A DNA stretch of 64,000 nt, from positions 20,556,477 to 20,620,476 of the forward strand of contig CAIIXF020000004.1 of the NCBI GenBank assembly GCA_903813345.2. The letters run 5' to 3'. A program made the position numbers and the translations under genes. Numbering within the stretch: the stretch's first letter is position 1; each line of letters starts with the position of its first letter. The stretch comes from Owenia fusiformis (taxonomy: Eukaryota > Annelida > Polychaeta > Sabellida > Oweniidae). Below are positions 55,081-64,000 of the stretch, in pieces. Under the pieces are notes generated by a model, which searched no databases, was not told the origin of the DNA, and worked only from the letters and a program-made list of their open reading frames with translations.

Positions 55081-56220
55081 CCTTGCAGTAACGTTAATTC
55101 AAGTGCCTTTGAATCGCAAGATACAAACCACAAGACAATACCTCAAACAGCTTCGAAAATCTCTCAAAATTGATAACAAATAGTTGTTCTCACTTGTTTT
55201 ATAATCAATCGGACTATATTTGTTAAAATTTAATTTCAAAAAAGATATTTCAATTTTTGAATTTCTCTTGTAAAAACGCATTTCACCCGAAACACATTTT
55301 GACACCTATTTCATCTTGGTAAATCTCAGTATCAATAAAGGAACCCTTGATTAAACATGGTATATTTCGTCAACAAGACTGTATTTCATATAATAGTTTT
55401 TTTAAAAATGTTTTTTTTAACATAAACTTATTTTTGCAAAAACTCATTTTTTACCCAAAAACTTACTTCGTCACCTATTCCATCTTGGCAAATCTCAGTA
55501 TCAACAAAGGGACCCTTTACTCTTCAATTCGTATATGCCATGATTAAGCTGCTCGTCAAAATATGTTAATGGTGTCATCATGTTTTGAACACACTCGTTT
55601 TAGTTTATATTACATGCAAATCACAAAGAAAAAATTGTTAAGCTCCCAAAATCCCCTTAGTTGATTAAACATGGTATATTTTGACTTTTGAGAGTCAACT
55701 AGACTGTATTTTATATAATAAATTTTCAAAAATATATTTTTATCAATTTAATTTTGTTTTTGCAAAAAACGCATTTTTTACCCAAAAACTCGCTTTGACA
55801 CCTATTTCATCTTGGCAAATCTCAGTATCAATAAAGGAACCCTTTACCTTTCAATTATTAACCATGGTTAAGCTGCTCGTCAAAATGTGTTAACGTTGTC
55901 ATCATATTTTGAACACACTCGTTTTAGTCGATATTGCATGCAAATCCCAAAGAAAAAACTATTAAGGTCCCAAAGTCCCCCCCAAGTTGATTAAACATGG
56001 TATATTTAGACTTTTGAGAGTCAACTAGACTGTATTTTATATAATTAGTTTTCAAAAATATTTTTTATCAATTTAAAAAAAAAATTTGCAAAAAACACAT
56101 TTTTTACCCAAAAAGTCACTTCGACACCTTTTTCATCTTGGCAAATCTCAGTATCAATAAAGAAACCCTTTACCTTTCATTTGATAACCATGGTTAAGGT
56201 GCTCGTCAAAATGTAAGATG
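55081..56220. repeat. ~320-bp tandem repeat, three units plus a partial one
   Basis: The unit mark ttaaacatggtatatt occurs at 55351, 55665 and 55991 (spacing 314 and 326 bp). Each unit contains tttttacccaaaaa-tc, catcttggcaaatctcagtatc and gttaag-tgctcgtcaaaat. A partial unit precedes. Non-coding. Confidence 0.9.
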
Positions 56221-56483
56221 TCATTTTATTTTATACATGCCTATTCTAGACTAATAAGAGAAAGAACCATGTTGATATATAATAATTTTCACCTTTCCTG
56301 CAATATTGCAATCTCATTAAAGTTTCATGCTAGTTTGTGCAATTTAATTTTTTTAGTTCAAATAAATAATTCTTACTTTTGATATTATTTTTAAGAGGTA
56401 AAAAAAGTAATGTGCTCTTGGTATTCTGACTGAATGCTGAATGTGAAAAATGCCCCAACTGACCGCTACTATTTTTCTTTTAT

Positions 56484-56620
56484 TAGACTCCAGATGCAAA
56501 TCTGGAGTCTATTGTTTTTGCTTCTTTTCTTATTAGACTCCAGATGAAGTCCGGAGTCTATTGTTTTTGCTTCTTTTCTTGTTATTAGACTCCAGATGAA
56601 GTCTGGAGTCTATTGTTTTT
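56484..56620. repeat. Three tandem perfect hairpins
   Basis: attagactccagat-----tctggagtctat appears three times at roughly 55-62 bp spacing, separated by tgtttttgcttcttttctt. Each has about 12-bp arms around a short loop. A reversed single arm (catctggagtctg) is found at about 57768, so the unit may also mark one end of a 1.3-kb sub-element. Confidence 0.85.
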
Positions 56621-57033
56621 GCCAGTATTCTTATTATTAGAATGCCGGTTTCGAAGACAGTCTACAATCTTGAGTCTTAACTTAGTTCACAATTTACCAT
56701 TCTAGTTATTCTTAAACATAGCACGTTCTCTCAACAACCATAAGACATTCAGTAAAGACAATCATATGGTCAATTAAAGTACTATATCTAGTTCCTAGGA
56801 AATTTGTTCAATGTTTTATATAGGTCAATAACTAGGTAAAATCCAGTACTTTGTCACTTATTAAATTTTCATGGTCATCCTTCTATATTTTCACTCCGGT
56901 TTTTTTCATTGTGTTCCTCATAAAAAAGTAACATAATGTAGATTTGTAGCCGATTTCGAGATATCAGTGTCTGAAAACGAGGTCCGAAAAAAGTACTACT
57001 TCCAGTTTATGAGCTATGATCAATGTAATAAAT

Positions 57034-57700
57034 GTATCAAATCAAAAAATCAAATCATATAATATCATATCAATCATATTGATCATATCATATCATATAT
57101 CATATCAAATAATATCATATAACATATCATTATCATATTAAACCATATCATATAACATATTATATATCATATTATTTAATATCATATATCATCATATGAT
57201 ATGTCATATTGTATATCATATCGTATATCATATCATATATCATATCGTATATCATATCGTACATCATACTGTATATCATATCTTATCCTATTATATCATA
57301 TCGATCATATCATATATCATATCATATAGCAAATCATATCATATCATATATTATATTTAATCATATCATATAACATATTATATATCATATCATTTAATAT
57401 CATATAACATCATTTGATATATCATATCGTATATCATATTGTATATCATGTAATATATCATATCGTATATCATATCATATCAAATATCATATTAAATCAT
57501 ATCGTACATCATGCTGTATATCATATCATATATCATAAAGTATATCATATCGTATATCATATCATATCAAATATCATATTAAATCATATCGTACATCATA
57601 CTGTATATCATATCATATATCACATCCTATTATATCATATATCATATAGTATAATATCATCTCATATTTCATATCATATATCATATATCATATCATACAT
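57034..57700. repeat. ATATCATATC microsatellite, ~670 bp
   Basis: Degenerate run of atatc/atcat units with higher-order repeats (blocks beginning atcgtatatcatat). The 107-codon ORF within it is low-complexity (IYHIVYHIVYH) and is not a gene. Confidence 0.95.
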
Positions 57701-57883
57701 CACCTATTTAAAACCTATCTATCTATCTAAAAACTAAAGACAATTTAAAAAAAAATCAGTCATCTGGAGTCTGAAATTGAACTTTTTCCAATTTCTAGTT
57801 GTTATTTGAAATATTAGCTTCAAAATTAATGAACCATTAAACCATCTAAAGAACCATTTCAAATACCCTCTAAGAAATATGTA

Positions 57884-59219
57884 TTGAAGACCCATCAGAA
57901 CAAAGCAATCAAAGATCATGTACATGTTGTCCACCTAAAACACATGGTGATTCCTTTTCCCTTTTTTCAGGAAGGCCAATTAAATCATGTCAGACTCTGC
58001 ATTTCCTGCCACTCTTCCAACATAGTCAAGAATCCAAATCCAAAATCATGTGACCTCTTCTATCAACGACTTAAAGTACGTGTACAACACGGAGATTCAA
58101 AATGCATTGAAATCAATGATAAACTGTCAAACCAAAGAGATAACGAGAACAAAAATGTGTCATGGTGCCGTGGCTGCTATAGTGAAGTAGTGAACATCAA
58201 TAAACTAAAAAGATTTGAAGACAAGTACAACAAAAAACAAGAAAATCTAGCCAAAATATCAACCAGTCAACAGTCAGTGCCAGCACTTGAAACAAGTGCC
58301 AGTGTTTATCTGAGATCCTCAAATAAGACTAAAGCAGGGAGAGGAGAAGCATGTATTTTTTGCTCAAAATCTGGGAAAAAGTTAAGAAGGGCTGGTGAAG
58401 ATGTCAGGAAATATTTGACAAAAATTGCTAAGTCAAATTCAGAATGGTCAGTGAGGCTACAGAGCAAAAACATAGTATACCACCTTGCCTGTTATGTTCA
58501 ACACCAAAGGTCAGTGTCCTCTCATAAAGGAGGCAAAGATGATGTCCAAAGAGCATTTTTGCAATCAGTACGAAGTAAACTTGACCAAAGTAGTTCATCT
58601 GAGAACAGCATTGACATGTCCTCAGTTGAGGAAATATATTCCGATGAAATTCGGAAACATGGAATTGATGATATTCAACAACCTCACAGAAAAACAATAA
58701 AACTCTTGCTCAAGGGGAGTTTCAATGACATTGAATTCACTAGGCCAAAGCAGCTTAATAAATCAGAATTGGTGGTCCTCCCAAATTCCAACACACGCAC
58801 TGGATACAATTAAAGAGACAGCAGACATAGTTCGCAGTGATATTTTACTATCGAGATCTGATTGGAAATTTCAAGGCTCACTGCAGCAAAACAACATTCC
58901 TCAATCACTAAGAAACCTTATCAGTCTACTCCTCTATGGTGATATTGGCAGTAGGGAAGGAAATGGTGCCTCTTCTGAAGTAATGGTGAAGACACTATGC
59001 AACCAAATCATATATTCAGTACAATCTCCAATACAGTCTAAAAAGTTTTACCAATGTCAGAATGAATTTCTATTTTTAGGCCTCTTTCTGTGCTTACAGG
59101 TCTGGTTGCTATGGAAACCATTGCAACCAGAAACAGTTTTCCAATTACTGATGTGTCCATATCTGAATTTCTTAACCAAAGACATCATTGAAACAAATAT
59201 AGTAAAATTAGCACAGTAA
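57884..59219 (+). pseudogene. Broken gene with zinc-finger-like cysteine pairs, inside the 8.9-kb transposon
   Basis: Two overlapping frames, 57884-58813 and 58725-59219, appear to be one gene with a frameshift around 58750-58800. Features of the first frame are CISCHSSN (about residue 39), WCRGCYSE (about 94), CIFCSKSGKK (about 157) and NIVYHLACYVQ (about 196). The CxxC...HxxxC spacing suggests zinc binding. The second frame gives ADIVRSDILL, then SDWKFQGSLQ and LRNLISLLLYGD. I recall this domain arrangement in lineage-expanded invertebrate proteins of unknown function but cannot name a family. It is the only coding candidate in the transposon, so a role in transposition is possible. No DDE/DDD motif is visible. 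No ATG marks the start. Confidence 0.6.
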
Positions 59220-59702
59220 CAAGCATTTACTTTGTTGAAATACAATTATTTTCATGGGGATGAAAAGGAAAACTAAAATGTGAATTTATTTGAGTTTGAA
59301 AAAGAGCCCAATTCGAGCTATCATGAGTCATGACATCACAATGGCGAACAAATCGATTGTTTAAACGTAATTCCAAGTTTTCCTTATTTTTCTTTAATTT
59401 CTAGTAATGAGCAGGAAAATGATAAAAACTCTACAATGTACTGCTTCCTCATGTATTTTATGTCTATTTCTAAGCTAAAAGTACGATTTCTATGGACACT
59501 GTTGCCCCTAGCAACGACACTTAATTTTACAGACTGCAACATCAACAACTCCAACTAAATAAAATGCACAACTGCCAATTTGAAACAAAACTTGCATAAG
59601 ATGAGGAAACATTTCAAATAAAAATATATCATAAATTAGTAATTCAAAAAATTGTGAATGTTATGTTATTTAGATCTATGAAATTGCACTATTGTAGTGG
59701 CC
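59220..59702. other. Transposon interior; inner, weaker part of the right inverted repeat
   Basis: Contains gttgcccctagcaac at 59501-59515 and tttgtttcaaattgg-type matches to the left side. No coding sequence. Confidence 0.5.
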
Positions 59703-60218
59703 CCCTAGTTTCAATCACCCCCGGAACAGAATGGTTTTATTTTCATGTAAAGTCAGTGCCATAGCTGGAAAGAGCACATCAAAATTAACAAATGTCCCAG
59801 ACATTTACCTACTTTCGGTATTTTGAAGAGGTAAAAAAAGTAATTGTAATGTGGAATTATATGTAAATTAGGAAAAATAACAAAATTTGGGCTATTATGA
59901 CATCACAATAGCTCAAAAATCAATTGTTAACCAAATTGTGTTAAATGACAAATTCCCCTATTACTTCCCTTTACTTCACAATAAATATTATGAAAAATGA
60001 TTATAATTAAAAAAAATCTACAACAACTTTTGTATTTTTAGGCCCGTTGCAAGGTAAAATGTGTGGTTGCTATGGAAATGGTTGCCCCTAGCAACAACAT
60101 TCATGTTACAGATTTGGCAACATCAAAATTCTTATTCAGCACCTCAAACTCTATAAAGTACACTATGTTGCCAAGCTGTAACAAAAATTTCCCACGAGAC
60201 CACTTAACAGCCCGGACT
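59703..60218. repeat. Right long terminal inverted repeat
   Basis: Reverse match of 51333-51848. Contains gttgcccctagcaac (60081-60095), the mirror of the left-arm palindrome. Confidence 0.88.
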
Positions 60219-60320
60219 ATATTGCATAGTAAATTCATTTGTTCTCAAAATGTCACTACTAAAAGTAACCAAAAGCTCAATATTTAATTCACACAAATTC
60301 AACAATTCGCATTCTTGGTA

Positions 60321-61264
60321 CAGGGTGTCCAAAAAACAGGACCGTAAGAAAGTTGAATAATTCGGTCAATTTTGCATATTTTGCCTTGAATTATTTAGTT
60401 CATTTAATGTGATTTTTGTTCTGAAAGTTTGATGATAATCTGTTTTTGTGTCAAAAACTACAGTACTTTACAAAACATTCTCAAATGGGCACTTCTCTCT
60501 ATGCACAAATGAATCCTGCGAACAAAGTTATTAATGACCCTGACCTGACACATCAATGCGGATGGTACATGTTGGGGTTGTTATTGCCCACTTAAGATTG
60601 TTAGGGGACTGTCGGTATATACATTGGCTTTGAGAAATCCCCAAAAGATAAAGATCTGGGGATTTAGATCTGGCGAATGAGCTGCCCATATGGTTTGCGT
60701 TCTGCGACTGATGAGCTGACTACCAAAGCATTGCCTTAACCATTTCAGCATATCATTTGCATTGTTGGGGTGGTATTGGCTTGTTTGAACCACTGCTTAT
60801 CTCCTTAGATGCCCCTTCTTGTGCTCAGTGACCTCCAAAACTTAGTGAGAACTTGAATATACTGGTCCGTGTTCATTGTGATAGCACGCCCCCAGTCATC
60901 TTCGAAACCAAAAAGGACTGATGATCCCATGTTTGCTCATTGCCACCCAGGCATGGCATTGTACATAATGCAATGGATGCTGTAACACTTCATCAGGAGG
61001 ATGTAAGCCCCAGTATACGTAGAAATTGTTCTTGGAATAAACTTGTCCATTCAGAAAGCCATGCGTGTAGGAGGATCATCAACAACTTTGTTCGCCGGAT
61101 TGAATTGTGCATAGAGAGGAGAGGTGCACATTTGGGGCATGTATTGTAAGGAATTGTAGTTTTCGACTCAACTGGCAGATTATTATCAAACTTTTACAAC
61201 AAAATTCACATTGAATGTATTGAATCTACTCAACTTTCTTACGGTCCTGTTTTTGGACACCCCG
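60321..61264. mobile_element. Mariner/IS630-like foldback element (944 bp)
   Basis: Ends cagggtgtccaaaaa and mirror cggggtgtccaaaaa, with TA on each side (60319-60320, 61265-61266). About 250 bp at each end are inverted copies of each other, and both arms include the C-terminal coding part of a mariner-type transposase. Left arm on the minus strand: RVINNFVRRIHLCIER. Right arm on the plus strand: RIINNFVRRIELCIERRGAH. It lies about 20 bp from the exon 5 donor. Confidence 0.85.
60480..60930 (-). pseudogene. Degenerate mariner/IS630-type transposase fragment
   Basis: Minus-strand trace containing NANDMLKWLRQCFGSQLISR, then WAAHSPDLNP and FWGFLKANVYTDSPLTI. In this family the third catalytic Asp lies in the SPDLNP box (family knowledge), and it is retained here. 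Upstream the frame is broken by stops, and the N-terminal DNA-binding domain and first catalytic residues are absent. Non-functional. Confidence 0.8.
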
Positions 61265-61285
61265 TATATACGACTGAGTACTCAC

Positions 61286-61434
61286 CGATTTTGTTTCCTT
61301 AACAACTCTGTCGATCAAACTGACACGTGGTGCACTTTCTCCTTTCTTGAGGTTAATGCTGTCATGGTCTTTGGAAGACGCACGTTTTGCACTTATGATA
61401 TTTTCAAGCTGTAATGCTTCTCTCAGGTGACGTA
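61286..61434 (-). CDS. Lipid transfer protein exon 5
   Basis: Acceptor attttcag, donor gtgagt. The first two bases complete a Leu codon with exon 4, giving DILRHLREALQLENII across the junction. Ends RVVKETKS in phase 0. The donor lies only about 20 bp from a mariner-like element. Confidence 0.85.
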
Positions 61435-62139
61435 CTGAAAATTGAAGGAATTGAAGACGAACAATGTATAGTATAAAATTATTTAATGTATCATCAACTA
61501 TTCTTGAAAGATATTATTTTTATTTCAACTGTATTTTTACCCTATGAATATATACAAAACTTACACTTTTATTCTCATGGCTCATAAATAACTAATAAAT
61601 CAAGTTCAATTATGAACGAAACCAAGAGAAACCCTGTCCACTTGACCATTTTCCATAAAGTTATTAGAGAAAAATTAAAATATGGCAGTGTGAGAGCTGT
61701 TACAAGTTTAATATCCTGAGATGTAGCAGAAAATCATTTAATTTCTTGATTCTTCAAATATTTCCATTTGGATTCATGTGAAACTCGATTGGCTATATGA
61801 CTATATGATATAACACAAAAAATCGTGACCATCAAATTTGATATTTAAAGCCATTCAACATTGTGTCAATTGGGAGATACTGGAAATTTGAAGAAATGTA
61901 AATAACTGTGCAAATCAAAGTTGATTTAATAAAAAACAAAATGTAGAATTCAAAAATGCCATCAAAATGAAGAAAATTTTCGTCTATGGAGGTTAAAAAT
62001 GCAGATATCCTAAAATCGCATTAAAATGAGACTATGACGAGATTTCAGACCTATATGGCAAAACCTCAATAAATGGCTGCCATGCAATTTTATGCTCATA
62101 AAATCAGAATTTAAGCCCGTCAAAATACGAATGACTCAC
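61435..62139. other. Intron 4-5 of the lipid transfer protein gene
   Basis: About 0.7 kb between exons 4 and 5. No transposon ends or ORFs seen. Confidence 0.75.
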
Positions 62140-62247
62140 ATATATCTACGTCCGTGGGGTTAGCATAGAATCGCTTAAGAATCTTTACTAATCCCTCTTC
62201 TTCGATGAGTTCTAAAAGCTTTTGATATCTGTGCTTCTTGGCGTTTT
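62140..62247 (-). CDS. Lipid transfer protein exon 4
   Basis: Acceptor cctttcag, donor gtgagt. 35 codons with split codons at both ends: NAKKHRYQKLLELIEEEG, then LKRFYANPTDVDI. Helical and charged. Confidence 0.82.
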
Positions 62248-62563
62248 CTGAAAGGAGATAGAATGACATGAAATTTGTGAACTGCAACACAAGAGGGCTG
62301 TGAACTGTCGGCTCTGGTCGAAACTGTCTATGACCCTCTCAATGTGGAATTAATCAGGTCATTACTGAATAAATGAGAAAAACTGTTCTGTCTTGTTTAT
62401 GCTTACATATGAATAAAATACGACAGGATAAAATTTAAGAAGTATATATAATTATATATATATAATTATTGCTCAGATTTTACGATGAACTCTGGAAACG
62501 GAATCGTGGATGTTTGAAACTTGAATCAGTTAAAATTATTTAATATAGGAACAAAAGCCTTAC

Positions 62564-62783
62564 CTCGATTAAAATCTCCAAGCAGTGAAGTTGTTACAAA
62601 GGAATCTTCACTTTGGCTGGTATTAAGTTCCACCATGCGTGTTTTGCGATTTAAGGATCGTTTTGTTTTGTTTTCTAATATCATATCAAACGTATTGTCA
62701 GAATCAAAGTTATCAGCGATGTCGACATCGTTCGCTCTTATATAGATAGTATGAGGATTATTTTCCTCGTTATCTCTTTTTTC
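62564..62783 (-). CDS. Lipid transfer protein exon 3
   Basis: Acceptor tctcttag, donor gtaagg. Phase 0 in, phase 1 out. 73 codons beginning EKRDNEENNPHTIYIRANDV and ending SLLGDFNR. It would lie at the end of the beta-barrel and the linker in a vitellogenin-type protein. Confidence 0.8.
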
Positions 62784-63051
62784 CTAAGAGAATAATAATT
62801 CAAATATGTGATCGAATGAAAACAGTGTGGCTCATTACAAAAAAGATGCTAACATTCTTGATCAGTTGAACGGAATTATATTTTACGCATAATAATATTG
62901 CTTCGTACATTATGCAATTTGAATCTGGAAAATAGTTATTTTAGAAAAAACTGCACATTAATCAGCATGTTTATTTAGCTGAATATTATTAAATCAGGTC
63001 CCGAAATACATTTTTAATAATTTAATAAATGTGTTTCAATAGTTGAATTAC

Positions 63052-63247
63052 CTTCTCTTTATTTCTCTTTAGTCTTATCTTTATGACACCTTTAGACTCA
63101 GTGATTCTGTTTGTCTCGTCAACTGTCAATTCTTCCTCAACATCGACGTCGATGCTATCTTTATTAACGTCATTATTACCAAACCTTTTCATATCGTCTG
63201 TCTTGTATGATTTTCTGATCTTTTTAGTGTGATTAAAATGCATAACT
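63052..63247 (-). CDS. Lipid transfer protein exon 2
   Basis: Acceptor atattttag, donor gtaatt. It starts with one base completing the previous Lys codon and ends in phase 0. It encodes VMHFNHTKKIRKSYKTDDMK, an acidic stretch (DVDVEEELTVDET), then GVIKIRLKRNKEK. Confidence 0.8.
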
Positions 63248-63495
63248 CTAAAATATTGATAAAATAGATATCAATATACGTTCGTTTATTAAGCTGTTCT
63301 ACCAGCAATTCAATTGGCCTTCTTGGATTATTCTTTAATATATCCGAGTATATTCAAGCTTAAGATTGTTAAATGCTTCTCTAAGATGTCATACTTTAAC
63401 TTTGATATTTGGTAGTAGTAGTTCCGGTCCATCTATATACATTTAGCCAACATTTTTAGATTTTTAGATAATCAAACGTGCGAGTGGAAACTAAC

Positions 63496-63616
63496 TTAAA
63501 ATGTGTTGTATGTTCACCAAGCACGTCTGTCTCGTCCACATCTTTATCTTGATCATCATTGTGTGTTTGGAATGCACTCAGCACACCCTTTTTGAAATTA
63601 ACAACCTCCGTGTTCT
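63496..63616 (-). CDS. Lipid transfer protein exon 1 of those visible (N-terminal beta-barrel)
   Basis: Acceptor tattttag before the exon; donor gttagt after. Begins with two bases of a split codon and ends in phase 2. It encodes NTEVVNFKKGVLSAFQ, then ETDVLGEHTTHF, which matches the 'K+G(I/V)LS.LQ ... V.G.C...Y' pattern of the vitellogenin N-terminal sheet. The Cys usually found after the G is replaced (GEH). Preceding exons lie outside the window. Confidence 0.8.
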
Positions 63617-64000
63617 CTAAAATAAAAGCGTTTGGTGCATGCCAAAAATGTTTTCATCATCAATTATAGCAAACAAATCAAAGCGGATCAAAATTGTTCA
63701 CAGACAGCATCCTTTTTCCATATAAATCGAAAATAGATGGCATCATGGGGTATTGGTAGGGCTATGGTAGGGCTAGAATACATGTAAATGTATTACCAGA
63801 GTCACTTAATCTTTTCATTTAAGAAGTAATTCCATTTGGATCAACCCCATTGGAATATAACTATATAATCTTAATGACATGTGGATTGTGATTTCGTATT
63901 AAAATTGTGATCCTTGTGAGAGTAAATGAACTTTTAAAGGTTTTTCAGCATTGTGTCAATGGGGATTTAGCCCGACCTTTTTTTAGACAACTATAAAATC
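63617..64000. other. Intron upstream of the first visible exon
   Basis: Follows the acceptor at 63617-63620 on the minus strand. No further exon recognised before the window ends, so the 5' end of the gene lies beyond. Confidence 0.6.

Larger units (their letters stand above)
51333..60218. mobile_element. 8.9-kb transposon with >500-bp terminal inverted repeats
   Basis: Starts agtccgggctgttaagtgg and ends with its mirror; flanks are atatt on both sides (51328-51332, 60219-60223). The inverted repeats are well matched for about 516 bp (51333-51848 against 59703-60218). Weaker similarity extends inward for perhaps another 250 bp. Inside are a MITE, a tRNA-like head, 320-bp tandem repeats, a TCATA-type microsatellite and a broken plus-strand gene (57884-59219). 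It sits in the intron between exons 5 and 6 of the lipid transfer protein gene. I cannot assign a superfamily. Confidence 0.85.
47399..63616 (-). other. Gene span: vitellogenin-N / large lipid transfer protein (5' end outside window)
   Basis: Eight minus-strand exons join in phase: 63496-63616, 63052-63247, 62564-62783, 62140-62247, 61286-61434, 51213-51299, 47912-49213, 47399-47584. Together they give 2,369 nt, about 789 residues. The first exon matches the N-terminal beta-barrel of vitellogenins (VVNFKKGVLSAFQ, ETDVLGEHTTHF); exons five to seven match the alpha-helical superhelix. This fold binds and transports lipid; vitellogenins are secreted yolk proteins (family knowledge). The region after the helices is not typical of vitellogenin. 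The signal-peptide exon is beyond 64000. Whether transcription ends after the last exon is uncertain. Confidence 0.85.

Noticed and set aside
57414-57737. 107-codon ORF rich in IYHIVYH
   Set aside because: It is the translation of an ATATC-type microsatellite.

Overview
The window is nuclear DNA from an animal, most likely a marine invertebrate. It is AT-rich, its one multi-exon gene has GT-AG introns, and it carries tRNA-Ser genes, LINEs, a tyrosine-recombinase (Ngaro/PAT-type) retrotransposon, mariner-like foldback elements and many short inverted-repeat transposons. I cannot place it to phylum from sequence alone. There is no bacterial organisation (no operons, no Shine-Dalgarno spacing).

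Layout. 0-6.3 kb is a tandem segmental duplication. Each copy carries, on the minus strand, a 99-residue single-pass membrane protein that I do not recognise; a diverged third paralog sits on the plus strand at 44.5 kb. 8.3-14.5 kb is a 5'-truncated LINE interrupted in its reverse-transcriptase gene by a second, nearly full LINE with ORF1 and ORF2, bounded by a 5-bp target duplication. 15.6-17.0 kb has two non-autonomous DNA transposons. 17.9-23.7 kb is an Ngaro/PAT-like element whose split direct repeats (A1, B1, A2, B2) are all present, with an intact RT-RNase H ORF, a 24-bp minisatellite and a decayed tyrosine recombinase. 26.2-34.6 kb looks like one 8.4-kb composite insertion into a 66-bp satellite. 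It carries a repetitive GC-rich element, a broken LINE and a tRNA-Ser cluster. 38.8-39.8 kb is a 98-bp satellite. 40.8-41.6 kb is an inverted second copy of the 15.6-kb transposon. 43.4-45.7 kb is a cluster of near-perfect palindromes.

47.3-63.6 kb holds the main host gene, on the minus strand: at least eight exons of a vitellogenin-N / large lipid transfer protein, whose reading phases join across every intron and which ends in an unusual aromatic-rich beta-type region. Its largest intron (51.30-61.29 kb) is almost wholly an 8.9-kb transposon with >500-bp terminal inverted repeats plus a mariner foldback element; about 150 bp of non-transposon intron remains.

Most of the window is therefore a record of nested transposition around two host loci: the small membrane-protein family and the lipid-transfer-protein gene. 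The least explained items are the membrane-protein family, the C-terminal region of the lipid transfer protein, the long-inverted-repeat transposon with recurring X-box-like palindromes, and the composite insertion that carries tRNA genes.
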